Source: Aldehydirespirator sp965205155 (lineage in GTDB: Bacteria; Actinomycetota; Acidimicrobiia; Acidimicrobiales; Aldehydirespiratoraceae). From it: 64,000 bases of DNA. The number at the start of each line of letters is the position of its first letter. Within the stretch, counting starts at the first letter, position 1. A model generated the notes under the pieces. That model had not been told where the DNA came from. It saw only the letters and a list, made by a program, of their open reading frames with translations, and ran no database searches. Shown here piece after piece: positions 31,876-40,564 of the stretch. Location of the stretch: the NCBI GenBank assembly GCA_965205155.1, contig OZ242033.1:1860001-1924000 (forward strand), in the 5' to 3' direction. The translations under genes and the position numbers were made by a program.

Positions 31876-32707
31876 GCTGTGGGTCCAGACTGTGGTCGCG
31901 TGCGTACACCTCAGGGGTCGAGTCCTGGAGGCGCGCCAGCTCCTCTAGGCAGTCGTCGGCCAACGGCTCGATCGGCGCGAAGTCGCGCAGGGCGCGCCAC
32001 TCGGCCCGCTGGAACCTGCGGATGTGGTTGGAGACTTCACAGAGGCTCAGGTAGACGATGACCCGGCTCAGGGGGCTGATGTTCGGCGGGCTGGCGTGCG
32101 CCATGTTGGAGTGGAACATCAGCACGCAGCCGGCCTTGCCGGTCGGCGCGACAACACCGCCCCGCTCGGCCAGTTCGCTGACGGTCTCACGCTCCAGGCA
32201 CCAGAGTGGATAGGTGGTTGTCTCCAGATCGTGGCTGGCCTCGAGCACGCCGAGGTTGTGGCTGCCCGGAATGAGCATCAGCGGGCCGTTGGCCGCAGTC
32301 ACGTCGTCGAGGAAGACCGCGATGTTCATGGCCCGCGGCTCGGGCATGTCGTCGTCGCGCTGCCAGGTGCCGTAGTCCTGGTGCCACTGCCACACCGCAC
32401 CGTCGAAGGCCGCCTTCGCGTTGATCTTGAACTGGTGCATGTACACCTGGCCGTCGAGGATCTGCATCACCGGCTCGAGGAGCCGAGGATGCGCGGCGAT
32501 GCGCCGGTACGCCTCGTTGTAGCGATGGGCGGCGAAGGCACTGCGCGGTGCGCCGTTGTCCTCGCGCCACACCTCCTCCCGCTCCATGGCGAAGCAGGTG
32601 TCGGCCTCGCGGCGCAGCAGCGCTACTTCCGCGGCCGAGAAGACTTCGGGCAGGAACAGATAGCCCGTCTCGTCGAATTCCCGGAGCTGGTCGTCGGTGA
32701 GCCTCAT
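31838..32707 (-). CDS. Phytanoyl-CoA dioxygenase family (PhyH) protein
   Basis: 289 residues from the ATG at 32707, preceded by GGGGGAGG. It starts MRLTDDQLREFDETGYLFLP, the usual PhyH opening. The Fe(II)-binding H-x-D is in AVWQWHQDYGTW (near residue 118) and the distal His is probably in MFHSNMAHASPPNISP, which also has the R-x-x-x 2-oxoglutarate contact nearby (LSRVIVYLS). Such enzymes hydroxylate varied small molecules, including ectoine and acyl-CoA. The substrate cannot be read from sequence. Confidence 0.88.
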   Translation of the reverse strand: MRLTDDQLREFDETGYLFLPEVFSAAEVALLRREADTCFAMEREEVWREDNGAPRSAFAAHRYNEAYRRIAAHPRLLEPVMQILDGQVYMHQFKINAKAAFDGAVWQWHQDYGTWQRDDDMPEPRAMNIAVFLDDVTAANGPLMLIPGSHNLGVLEASHDLETTTYPLWCLERETVSELAERGGVVAPTGKAGCVLMFHSNMAHASPPNISPLSRVIVYLSLCEVSNHIRRFQRAEWRALRDFAPIEPLADDCLEELARLQDSTPEVYARDHSLDPQHESLPATAGARR

Positions 32708-32808
32708 CGCTCCTCCCCCTGGACTCGGCAACGACGCTAGCGCAACTCGCCCTTGCCCCGCCGGTGGTCCACCATCGCGCATCCGCGCGCTGAGCTGAGC
32801 GCGGGCGC

Positions 32809-32814
32809 TACCGT
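32809..32814 (+). promoter_or_regulatory. Candidate -10 box for the aldolase gene
   Basis: TACCGT, followed by a leader of about 70 bases with AGGAG before the GTG start. The 180-base region is shared with the divergent PhyH gene; no convincing -35 was seen. Confidence 0.35.
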
Positions 32815-32887
32815 GGCGGCAGGCGGGCGTGGGTCGCTTGGCTTGCGGACCGGCGGTCGCTTCGGACCACCCCATCAGGAGCTTTCC

Positions 32888-33937
32888 GTGGACATTCACA
32901 CCCTGCTAGGCGAATCCGCCGAGTCGCTGCTCGAGCATGAGTGCAAGACCTTCGAGCGGGAGTCGCTGACCCTTCCCGGGCCCGACTTCGTGGACCGGGT
33001 TCTCGCCGCGAGCGACCGCTCACCCCAGGTGCTGCGCAGCATCCAGTCGCTGTTCGGCAGCGGCCGGCTGGCCGGCACCGGCTACGTGTCGATACTGCCC
33101 GTCGACCAGGGCATCGAGCACTCCGGCGCAGCCTCGTTCGCGCCCAACCCTGCTTACTTCGACCCGATGCGCATCGTCGAGCTGGCCATCGAAGGCGGCT
33201 GCAACGCAGTGGCGACCACCTTCGGCGTGCTCGGCATGGCGTCGCGCCGCTATGCCCATCGCATCCCGTTCATCGTCAAGCTCAACCACAACGAGTTGTT
33301 GAGCCACCCCGAGTCCTACGACCAGGTCATGTTCGGCTCGGTGGAGCAGGCATGGGACCTCGGCGCGGCCGGTGTGGGCGCCACTATCTACTTCGGATCC
33401 GAGAACGCCCGGCGCCAGATCGGCGAGGTGTCCGAGGCGTTCGCGGCCGCCCACGAGCTCGGCATGTTCACCGTTCTGTGGTGCTACCTGCGCAACTCGG
33501 CGTTCAAGGTGGACGGCACCGACTACCACGCGGCCGCTGACCTGACCGGTCAGGCCAACCACATGGGCGTCACCATCGAAGCCGACATCATCAAGCAGAA
33601 GCTGCCCGAGACCAACGGCGGATACCGGGCCGTCGGCTTCGGCAAGACCCACGACCTCGTCTACGACCAGCTCACCAGCGACCACCCCATCGACCTGTGC
33701 CGCTACCAGGTGGCCAACTGCTACATGGGCCGGGTCGGGCTGATCAACAGCGGCGGCGCATCGTCGGGAGCCGGCGATCTGGCTGAGGCGGTCACCACCG
33801 CGGTCATCAACAAGCGGGCCGGCGGCACCGGGCTGATCTCGGGCCGCAAGGCCTTCCAGCGGCCCATGGCCGAAGGCGTTGAACTGCTCAACGCCATCCA
33901 GGACGTGTACCTGGACCCGACGGTCACCGTCGCCTGA
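32888..33937 (+). CDS. Class I fructose-bisphosphate aldolase (DhnA/FbaB type)
   Basis: 349 residues from a GTG seven bases after AGGAG. YVSILPVDQGIEHSGAASFAP is the phosphate/substrate loop of this family. Strand motifs IPFIVKLNHNELLSHP and AAGVGATIYFGSE and the C-terminal RVGLINSGGASSGAGD follow. Class I aldolases of this type use a Schiff-base lysine and no metal, and interconvert fructose 1,6-bisphosphate with triose phosphates. It stands alone between divergent PhyH and korA. Confidence 0.9.
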   Translation: MDIHTLLGESAESLLEHECKTFERESLTLPGPDFVDRVLAASDRSPQVLRSIQSLFGSGRLAGTGYVSILPVDQGIEHSGAASFAPNPAYFDPMRIVELAIEGGCNAVATTFGVLGMASRRYAHRIPFIVKLNHNELLSHPESYDQVMFGSVEQAWDLGAAGVGATIYFGSENARRQIGEVSEAFAAAHELGMFTVLWCYLRNSAFKVDGTDYHAAADLTGQANHMGVTIEADIIKQKLPETNGGYRAVGFGKTHDLVYDQLTSDHPIDLCRYQVANCYMGRVGLINSGGASSGAGDLAEAVTTAVINKRAGGTGLISGRKAFQRPMAEGVELLNAIQDVYLDPTVTVA

Positions 33938-34088
33938 CCCCCAGTAGCCGAAACCTGCAAATGAACCGGCCCAAAGCTGTGGGTGCAGACGGTATACAGG
34001 CTAAGGTGGCCCACGCGGGCCGGGTACGGTGGGTCCCCTCCGCGGGGCATGCCGTCCGCTCCCGCACAGCCGGTGCAAAGGAGCATCA

Positions 34089-35975
34089 GTGACCGAGACT
34101 GCGGCCCGGACCGAGGAGGTCCGCAGGACCGATGGCATCGTCCTCCGGTTCGCAGGCGACTCCGGCGACGGCATGCAGCTCACCGGAGACCGGTTCACCT
34201 CGGCCAGCGCCCTGTTCGGCAACGATCTGGCCACCCTGCCGGAGTTCCCGGCCGAGATCCGGGCCCCGGCCGGCACGCTCGCCGGCGTGTCGTCGTTCCA
34301 GGTTCACATCTCGGACCACGACATCACGACTCCCGGTGACGCCCCCACGGTTCTGGTGGCCATGAACCCGGCCGCGTTGCGATCCGATCTGTCCCTGCTG
34401 AAGCCGGGCGGCACGATCATCGTCAACTCGGACGCATTCAACGAGCGCAACCTCGGCAAGGCCGGGTACGAGTCCAACCCGCTGGAGGACGGCAGCCTGG
34501 ACGGCTACACGGTCGTCACCGCGCCCATGACCGATCTCACCAAGCGGGCCTGCCAGGACCTGGGGGTCAAGCCCCGCGACGCCGAGCGCTCCAAGAACTT
34601 CTTCGCCCTCGGGCTGGTGTCATGGCTGTACTCGCGCCCCGTCAAGCCCACCGTTGACTGGATCGACGGCAAGTTCGCAGGGCGCGACACGGTCATCGCG
34701 GCCAACAAGGCCGCCTTCGCGGCGGGCCACGCCTTCGGGGAGACCGCGGAGCTGGGCGCAAGCCGGCTCATGGTCAACCCGGCGGAGCTGGAGCCCGGCA
34801 CCTACACCAACATCAACGGCAACACAGCCCTGTCGTGGGGTCTCATCGCGGCCTCCCAGCAGGCCGGGATACCGCTGTTCCTGGGCTCCTACCCGATCAC
34901 GCCGGCCAGCGACATCCTCCACGAACTGGCCCGGCACAAGAACTTCGGGGTCCGGACCCTGCAGGCCGAGGATGAGATCGCCGCGGTGGGAGCGGCCCTC
35001 GGAGCGGCCTACGGGGGCCACATCGGCGTCACCACCACCTCGGGGCCGGGCATGGCCCTCAAGGCCGAGACCGTCGGCCTGGCCGTGAGCCTGGAGGTGC
35101 CACTGGTGGTGATCGACATCCAGCGGGGCGGGCCGTCCACGGGCCTGCCCACCAAGACGGAGGCGGCCGACCTGCTCATGGCCATGTACGGTCGCCACGG
35201 CGAGGCGCCCCTGCCCATTGTGGCGGCCCAGAGCCCCTCGGACTGCTTCTTCACGGCCATCGAGGCGGTGCGCTTGGCGGTGGAGCACCGCACGCCGGTG
35301 ATCCTCCTCTCGGACGGCTACCTGGCCAACAGCAGCGAACCCTGGCGCATCCCCGATGTCGAGCTCCTCGACTCCATAGCCGTCAACTTCGCCTCCAAGC
35401 CGAACCACGTCAACGACGAGGGCGAGGCCGTCTTCTGGCCCTTCCGCCGCGACGAGCGGCTGGTGCGCCCCTGGGCCATCCCGGGCACGCCCGGTCTCAT
35501 GCACCGCATCGGCGGGATCGAGAAGGAGGACGGCAGCGGCAACATCAGCTACGAGCCCGACAACCATCAAGCCATGGTGCGACTGCGGGCGGAGCGGATC
35601 GCCCTCATCGCCCATCACATCCCGCCGGTGGAGGTGATCGGCGACCCGGATGCGTCTGTCGCCGTGGTGGGCTGGGGCTCCACGTGGGGTGCCATCACCT
35701 CAGCCCGCCGCCGGCTGGAGTCGGCCGGCCACCGCCTGGCCCACATCCATCTGCGCCACCTGAACCCGCTGCCGGCCAACCTTGGAACGCTGCTGGGGTC
35801 CTTCGAGCGCGTCGTCGTGCCGGAGATGAACACGGGTCAGCTCTGCCGGATGCTGCGAGCCGAGTTCCTCGTCGACGCCAGGTCGGTTACCAAGGTCTCG
35901 GGCCAACCCTTCACCGCGGCCGAACTCGTGGAGGCATTGTGGGAGGAGATCGGGGAAGCGGGGGAGAAGCGATGA
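34089..35975 (+). CDS. korA: 2-oxoacid:ferredoxin oxidoreductase, alpha (fused gamma-alpha) subunit
   Basis: 628 residues; GTG start six bases after AAGGAG. The gamma domain comes first (LRFAGDSGDGMQLTGDRF to about residue 190). The alpha pyrimidine domain follows (NGNTALSWGLIAASQQAGI, LGSYPITPASDILHELA, GVTTTSGPGMALKAE, DIQRGGPSTGLPTKTEAADL), then the C-terminal domain. With KorB it decarboxylates a 2-oxoacid, most likely 2-oxoglutarate, to the acyl-CoA and reduces ferredoxin, an oxygen-tolerant TCA route known in actinobacteria. Substrate choice is inferred from subunit layout. Confidence 0.93.
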   Translation: MTETAARTEEVRRTDGIVLRFAGDSGDGMQLTGDRFTSASALFGNDLATLPEFPAEIRAPAGTLAGVSSFQVHISDHDITTPGDAPTVLVAMNPAALRSDLSLLKPGGTIIVNSDAFNERNLGKAGYESNPLEDGSLDGYTVVTAPMTDLTKRACQDLGVKPRDAERSKNFFALGLVSWLYSRPVKPTVDWIDGKFAGRDTVIAANKAAFAAGHAFGETAELGASRLMVNPAELEPGTYTNINGNTALSWGLIAASQQAGIPLFLGSYPITPASDILHELARHKNFGVRTLQAEDEIAAVGAALGAAYGGHIGVTTTSGPGMALKAETVGLAVSLEVPLVVIDIQRGGPSTGLPTKTEAADLLMAMYGRHGEAPLPIVAAQSPSDCFFTAIEAVRLAVEHRTPVILLSDGYLANSSEPWRIPDVELLDSIAVNFASKPNHVNDEGEAVFWPFRRDERLVRPWAIPGTPGLMHRIGGIEKEDGSGNISYEPDNHQAMVRLRAERIALIAHHIPPVEVIGDPDASVAVVGWGSTWGAITSARRRLESAGHRLAHIHLRHLNPLPANLGTLLGSFERVVVPEMNTGQLCRMLRAEFLVDARSVTKVSGQPFTAAELVEALWEEIGEAGEKR

Positions 35976-36007
35976 CTCGGGAGCGGATGACCGGGGAGAA
36001 GCGATGA
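35972..36007 (+). other. Micro-ORF from duplicated korA/korB junction
   Basis: ATG ACT CGG ... AAG CGA TGA encodes MTRERMTGEKR. Its start overlaps the korA stop (ATGA) and its stop overlaps the korB start (ATGA). The end GEKR repeats the korA C-terminus, and GGGGAGAAGCGATGAC occurs twice (35960-35975 and 35994-36008 approximately), so the junction was duplicated. It would pass ribosomes from korA to korB. Confidence 0.6.
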
Positions 36008-37017
36008 CCGACGTGCCGGTGACCACCCGCAAGGACTGGACCACCGACCAGGAGGTCCGCTGGTGCCCGGGCTGCGGCGACTACTCGATCCTCACCGCGG
36101 TGCAGCTGCTGATGCCCGAACTGGACGTGCGGCGCGAGGACACGGTGTTCGTGTCGGGGATCGGCTGCGCGGCCCGGTTCCCCTACTACATGAACACCTA
36201 CGGGCTGCACGCCATCCACGGGCGCTCACCTGCGGTCGCCACCGGCCTGGCCATGGCCCGGGGCGACCTGCACGTGTGGGTGGTGGGCGGCGACGGCGAC
36301 ATGATGTCGATCGGGGGCAACCACCTGATCCACGCGCTCCGCCGCAACGTGAACCTGAACATCCTGCTGTTCAACAACCAGATCTACGGGCTGACCAAGG
36401 GGCAGTACTCGCCCACCAGCGAGCGGGGCAAGGTGACCAAGTCCACGCCTCACGGCTCGGTGGAGCAGCCCTTCAATGCAGTCTCGCTGGCGCTGGGGGC
36501 GGAGGCCTCGTTCGTGGCCCGCACCCATGACATGGACCGGGGCCACATGCAGGAGATGTTCCGCCGGGCCCACAACCACCCCGGCGCGGCGTTCGTGGAG
36601 GTCTTCCAGAACTGCAACGTGTTCAACGACGGTGCCTTCGCGGCCATCACCAAGCGCGACGCCCGCGACTCGATGCTGATCGACCTGAAACACGGCGAGC
36701 CGGTGCGCTTCGGAGCCGACGACGAGTTCGGCGTGGTCATCGAGCACGGTCGAGCCCGCGTGGTGGAGGTGGCCGATGTGGAGGTGGCCGCCCTGGTGGT
36801 GCACGACGAGACCGACCCCGATCCGTCGGTGGCCTTCGCGCTGAGCCGTCTGGCCAACACCAACGACGTGCCCACGCCGATCGGGGTCTTCCGGGCCGTC
36901 GACCGCTCGGAGTACGGCTCGGCCGTCACCTCCCAGATAGCGGCCTCCCAGTCGAAGGCCGGCCCCGGCGACCTGCACAAGCTGCTGCACTCCCGCCCCA
37001 CCTGGCAAGTCGCCTAG
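36004..37017 (+). CDS. korB: 2-oxoacid:ferredoxin oxidoreductase, beta subunit
   Basis: 337 residues. The N-terminal Cys motif VRWCPGCGDYSIL and the thiamine-diphosphate/Mg site VVGGDGDMMSIGGNHLIHAL with FNNQIYGLTKGQYSPTS are diagnostic. It binds TPP and the iron-sulphur cluster partner of KorA. The ATG is preceded by GGGGAGAAGCG in the duplicated junction. Confidence 0.94.
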   Translation: MTDVPVTTRKDWTTDQEVRWCPGCGDYSILTAVQLLMPELDVRREDTVFVSGIGCAARFPYYMNTYGLHAIHGRSPAVATGLAMARGDLHVWVVGGDGDMMSIGGNHLIHALRRNVNLNILLFNNQIYGLTKGQYSPTSERGKVTKSTPHGSVEQPFNAVSLALGAEASFVARTHDMDRGHMQEMFRRAHNHPGAAFVEVFQNCNVFNDGAFAAITKRDARDSMLIDLKHGEPVRFGADDEFGVVIEHGRARVVEVADVEVAALVVHDETDPDPSVAFALSRLANTNDVPTPIGVFRAVDRSEYGSAVTSQIAASQSKAGPGDLHKLLHSRPTWQVA

Positions 37018-37095
37018 GAGCGGAGCCCACACGGGCCGTCGCGGTCCCGAGCCGGCGTCGTCGCTAGCCGTAGTTGTTGATGCGCCGTCGCTCGG

Positions 37096-37632
37096 TTAGG
37101 AGTGGATCTGCTCGTAACTCGGTCCGCCGGACTCATCCACCCAGTACTTGGGTGCCCATCCGACCCCCTGCCAGGTCTTGATCTTGGTCGGCTGCATTCG
37201 GAACAGCCACCTCGGCTGCTGCTTGCTCGCGGTCAAGTAGGTGGGACCGTTGGGGCCCAGATACCGGTACGACATCTGCTCGGCGATCTCGACCCACCGG
37301 CCTCCGATGTTGGGCTGTTCCACCACCTCCACCGTTCCCTCCGCGAAGACTTTGGGGACCTCCGTCGACTTGCCCATCTCGTCGGCCGGGCTGTGCGGAG
37401 CATCGATCACGATGCACACCCTCGGATCCTGCTCCAGGTAGCGGCACCACTCCGCCTTCTTGCGGCCCACGAACCAGAAGTCCCGGCCGTCCCAATGGAA
37501 CCAGACGGGAATCACGTAGGGCGATCCGTCCGGCTTGACGCAGGCCAGCCGGGCCAGCGCGTCCGAGCCGAGGAAGGCCGCCACCTCCTCGCTGTCCATG
37601 ACGCCGATCTTCCCTCGAAACTCGTCGGCCAT
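37096..37632 (-). CDS. Pyridoxamine-phosphate-oxidase-like (PPOX) flavin-binding split-barrel protein, paralogue 1
   Basis: 178 residues; GGGAGG six bases before the ATG. LARLACVKPDGSPYVIPVWF followed by FWFVGRKKAEWCRYL is the PPOX-class split barrel that binds FMN or F420. The C-terminal half holds the block AEQMSYRYLGPNGPTYL, shared with the paralogue at 56374-56910. It lies 16 bases after the SDR gene on the same strand. The activity is not known; F420/FMN-dependent reduction is possible. Confidence 0.82.
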   Translation of the reverse strand: MADEFRGKIGVMDSEEVAAFLGSDALARLACVKPDGSPYVIPVWFHWDGRDFWFVGRKKAEWCRYLEQDPRVCIVIDAPHSPADEMGKSTEVPKVFAEGTVEVVEQPNIGGRWVEIAEQMSYRYLGPNGPTYLTASKQQPRWLFRMQPTKIKTWQGVGWAPKYWVDESGGPSYEQIHS

Positions 37633-37648
37633 CGCTTTCCTCCCTCTG

Positions 37649-38437
37649 CTAGCTCTCGGGTACGTCGTAGGTCTGGGCGGTGAGTGCGCCGTCCACGATG
37701 AGGTTGATCCCCGACACATACTGCGCCTCGTCGGAGGCGAGGTACAGGAAGGCGTGGGCCACATCGTCGACGGAGGCGAGCCGGTTGGCCGGGACCAACG
37801 GGAAGCCCTCACTGCGCCACTTATCCATCAATTCCTCGCCCACAATGTCGGTCGACTGCTGGGTGTCGGCCGGGCCCGGACCGACGCTGTTGCATCGGAT
37901 GTTGTAGGGCGCGCACTCCACCGCGATGGCTTTCGTCAGAGCGGCCACGCCGGCCTTGGCCACGCAATAGTGCGTGAAGCCCCGACCGTGTCCGAGGGAG
38001 GCGATCGACGAGGTGAACAGGATCACTCCGCCGCCGGTCTCCTTCATCGCCCGGGCTGCGCGGCTGCCCATCACGAAATAGGCGTCGAGGTTCACCGAGA
38101 GGACCCGGCGCCATTCCTCATCGGCCATGTCGACGAACTCGGCACTGGTCCACGCCGCCGCGTTGGACACCATCACATCAAGTCTCGGGTCGATGGCCAG
38201 GGCCTGAGCCACCGCGTCGGCGCAATTCTCCATGACACCGAGATCAGTGTTCAGCAGGTGCGGCGTGGCCCCCAATTCCTCGATCACCGGCGCGATCGAG
38301 TCGAGCCGCTCCTGCTTGTAGTCGAGCAGGTACAGATTCTTGGCACCCTCGGCCGCGAACAGTTCAGCGGTACGTCGTCCGAAACCGCTTCCAGCTCCTG
38401 TAACGAAGACGTTGCGTCCCTCGAATCGTCGGCTCAT
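37649..38437 (-). CDS. Short-chain dehydrogenase/reductase, paralogue 1
   Basis: 262 residues. Cofactor loop VFVTGAGSGFGRRTAELF (TGxxxGxG), NAAA in DVMVSNAAAW, catalytic Ser in ILFTSSIASLG, Tyr and Lys in HYCVAKAGV. It oxidises or reduces a hydroxyl/carbonyl with NAD(P). It is about 84% identical by eye count to the SDR at 54738-55526 and both end AQTYDVPES. It precedes the PPOX gene in a two-gene unit. Confidence 0.92.
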   Translation of the reverse strand: MSRRFEGRNVFVTGAGSGFGRRTAELFAAEGAKNLYLLDYKQERLDSIAPVIEELGATPHLLNTDLGVMENCADAVAQALAIDPRLDVMVSNAAAWTSAEFVDMADEEWRRVLSVNLDAYFVMGSRAARAMKETGGGVILFTSSIASLGHGRGFTHYCVAKAGVAALTKAIAVECAPYNIRCNSVGPGPADTQQSTDIVGEELMDKWRSEGFPLVPANRLASVDDVAHAFLYLASDEAQYVSGINLIVDGALTAQTYDVPES

Positions 38438-38642
38438 CTCTTGCTCCCCCGGTTCTCGATCTTGGTATTAGCAATTCAGGTCGGGACACGCCTACGTGTT
38501 CGCCCGCGGCCCAGAACGTGAAGTTCATCCTAGCCAGCATCCGATCGTTGCTCCTAGGCGACCTGTTCAGTGGTTCACTGTGCGCAACTGTCACGAGGGA
38601 ACTAATGTGCTTGTCCCAGCCACGAGCAAAGGGGGACACGAA
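38438..38642. promoter_or_regulatory. Divergent control region between SDR and cupin genes
   Basis: About 205 bases without a gene. It contains the inverted repeat CAGTG-GTT-CACTG (38568-38580), a possible operator 62 bases before the cupin start, and a candidate minus-strand -10 box TAATAC around 38470. Confidence 0.4.
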
Positions 38643-39023
38643 GTGCTCGATTACAACGAACTAAAGGACCAGGGGGGTCTTGACGTCTGGCCCGGTTTCG
38701 ACGAACTGCCGTACGCGAAGACGCTTGATGGCAGTCCGGTTCAGTCGGGTCGTTTCGACTCCGGCGGACTCGGTAAGCGCACGATGACAGGTGTCTGGGC
38801 GTGCACGGAGGGCAGCTTTGAGTACACCTATCCGGGCGACGAGATCTGCACCCTGCTCGAGGGCAGGATCCGGTTGGTCTCAGCCGATGGGGAGTCTCAC
38901 GAGTTCACCGCGGGCGACACGTTCTACAACAGCAAGGGCGAGGTGTGGAATTGGACGGTCATCGAGCCGGTCCGCAAGATCTTCCACATCCACGATCCGG
39001 ACTCCGACGACCTCGCCGACTGA
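38643..39023 (+). CDS. Cupin domain protein (DUF861-like)
   Basis: 126 residues from GTG 38643, after GGGGG at 38631-38635. GVWACTEGSFEYTYPGDEIC and TLLEGRIRLVSADGESHEFT, then AGDTFYNSKGEVWNWTV, form the two cupin motifs of the Cupin_3/DUF861 type, which lacks most metal-binding histidines. These small beta-barrels occur with catabolic genes, as sugar-acid or ureidoglycolate-related enzymes, but the role here is not known. GTG 38607 is an alternative start without a ribosome binding site. Confidence 0.8.
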   Translation: MLDYNELKDQGGLDVWPGFDELPYAKTLDGSPVQSGRFDSGGLGKRTMTGVWACTEGSFEYTYPGDEICTLLEGRIRLVSADGESHEFTAGDTFYNSKGEVWNWTVIEPVRKIFHIHDPDSDDLAD

Positions 39024-39099
39024 GCGAAACCTCGTGCCGTCCGTGCACGCGACCCGCGTCACGGGCGAGTCTCAGAGCCGAGGCGGGCTCCCGTCCGCC

Positions 39100-39128
39100 T
39101 TGAAGGCTTCATTTGTCTGATGTATGGT
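39100..39128 (+). promoter_or_regulatory. Promoter of the VOC-to-EthD gene run
   Basis: TTGAAG (39100-39105), exactly 17 bases, TATGGT (39123-39128). It is one of the best-formed promoters in the window. It lies 55 bases before the VOC start. Confidence 0.65.
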
Positions 39129-39183
39129 GGCCTGTCGCCCGCGGTAGCCGGGCGCGTCGTACTCCTGAATGGGGGCCAGGAGC

Positions 39184-39648
39184 ATGATCGATTCCGTCTT
39201 GACCACCGCGGTGACCGTCTCCGACATGGAGCGTTCGCTGGCCTTCTACCGTGACCTGCTCGGCTTTCGAGTGGCAGTAGAGCTCCCCCCGCCGGCCGAG
39301 CGAGAGCGTTGGGACGCTTATCACCAGCAGGTTTGCGGCGTTGACGACGCGGTAATTCGCGTCGCCTACCTGGAAGCACCCGATAGTGAAACCGCCCTCG
39401 AGCTGATCGAGTACACCACTCCAAAGAAGCCACCACAACCACCGAGCAACGTCGATCAAGGCGGCACGGTGATCATCGCCTTGGCTGTTTCGGACAGCGA
39501 GAGTGTCGTGGCCCGCGTCCGCGAGGCCGGCGTCGAGACGTTGTCGGATCCGGTGCCCTATGTCACCGACGACGGCGTGTCTTCCGAGACCACATATCTG
39601 CGCGATCCCGACGGAACGTTGTTGTGCTTCTTCGAAATCATCGAATAG
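39184..39648 (+). CDS. VOC (glyoxalase/dioxygenase superfamily) protein
   Basis: 154 residues. VTVSDMERSLAFYRDLLGFRV at the start and YLRDPDGTLLCFFEI at the end are the paired beta-alpha-beta repeats of the VOC fold. Candidate metal ligands are not all visible (no His near the first strand), so this may be a non-glyoxalase member such as an isomerase or binding protein. First gene after the 39100 promoter. An in-frame ATG at 39169 is the alternative start. Confidence 0.82.
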   Translation: MIDSVLTTAVTVSDMERSLAFYRDLLGFRVAVELPPPAERERWDAYHQQVCGVDDAVIRVAYLEAPDSETALELIEYTTPKKPPQPPSNVDQGGTVIIALAVSDSESVVARVREAGVETLSDPVPYVTDDGVSSETTYLRDPDGTLLCFFEIIE

Positions 39649-39682
39649 TGGTCGACAAACAACACCCGAATGGAGAAACAGG

Positions 39683-40099
39683 ATGAAGGATCCACAGGAT
39701 GTCGTACTTCGCAACTTTGCGGCATTCAATGCCAAGGACGCCCAAGGAGTCATCGATACCTACACCGAGGACTGCATACTCATAGACGTCGCCGCGCCTG
39801 AGCCCACATACGGCAGTGCCTTCCTTCACGAGCACATGGCCAACCTCTCGAACGCATTCCCCGACATGCACATCGAGGACGAGCGCTGGATAACCGGCGA
39901 GAACTTGGTCGCCGCGGAGTTCGTGCTGGTCGGCACCCACCTCGGGGAGTTCCTCGGCTACCCGCCCTCGGGCAATGTCATCCGCTGGGTTACTTGCAGC
40001 TTCTTCGATCTGACCGACGACAACGAGCGCATCTGGAAGGAGACCTACTACTACGACCTGGCCAGCGTTACCGCACAGCTGCAGCCGGCCGAGGACTGA
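39683..40099 (+). CDS. SnoaL-like/NTF2-fold protein A
   Basis: 138 residues. VVLRNFAAFNAKDAQGVIDT at the start, then DCILID, NLSNAFPDMHIEDERWI and VAAEFVLVGTHLGEFLGYPPSG match SnoaL-like polyketide-cyclase/isomerase proteins. The fold makes a deep pocket with Asp/His catalysis. It is 34 bases after the VOC gene and is followed by a second member of the fold. Confidence 0.82.
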   Translation: MKDPQDVVLRNFAAFNAKDAQGVIDTYTEDCILIDVAAPEPTYGSAFLHEHMANLSNAFPDMHIEDERWITGENLVAAEFVLVGTHLGEFLGYPPSGNVIRWVTCSFFDLTDDNERIWKETYYYDLASVTAQLQPAED

Positions 40100-40146
40100 G
40101 AGACCGACTCGAGCCGGCATCAGGCGCTCGGCAGAGAGGACTAGCA

Positions 40147-40563
40147 ATGCAAACCAAGGCGTGCGATGTGGTGGCGGCCTATCTGGACGCCTTCTTCAAC
40201 TCGCGCTGGGACGAGGTCCGACCCGCGCTGGCCGACGACTGCGTGGTCGTGGACCCGCTCATGCCCGATCCCGTGAAGGGCAAGCAGGAGGTGATGGATC
40301 TGCTGGCCTACTGCCATACGTGGGGCCACTATCACGGTGAGATCCTCAACATCTTCGGGGATGAGCGGCAGGTCGCCGTCCAGCTGTGGATTAGCGGCCA
40401 GGTGGTCGAGGCGCCCGAAGGCATGCCCGATGAGGTCGTCGGTCGGGAGTTCGCCTTCGCGGAGTGCGACCTGTTCCAACTCGACGACGACCATCGCATC
40501 ACCAAGGTCTCGATCTACGCCGACGTGGTCACGCTCCAGAACCAGTTGGGCCAGGAGTTCTGA
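40147..40563 (+). CDS. SnoaL-like/NTF2-fold protein B
   Basis: 138 residues, the same length as the previous gene but clearly diverged from it. VVAAYLDAFFNSRWDEVRPALADDCVVVDP and FAFAECDLFQLDDDHRITKVSIYAD fit the NTF2-like fold. It may form a heteromer with protein A or act on a later intermediate. It ends one base before the alcohol dehydrogenase start. Confidence 0.8.
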   Translation: MQTKACDVVAAYLDAFFNSRWDEVRPALADDCVVVDPLMPDPVKGKQEVMDLLAYCHTWGHYHGEILNIFGDERQVAVQLWISGQVVEAPEGMPDEVVGREFAFAECDLFQLDDDHRITKVSIYADVVTLQNQLGQEF

Positions 40564-40564
40564 A

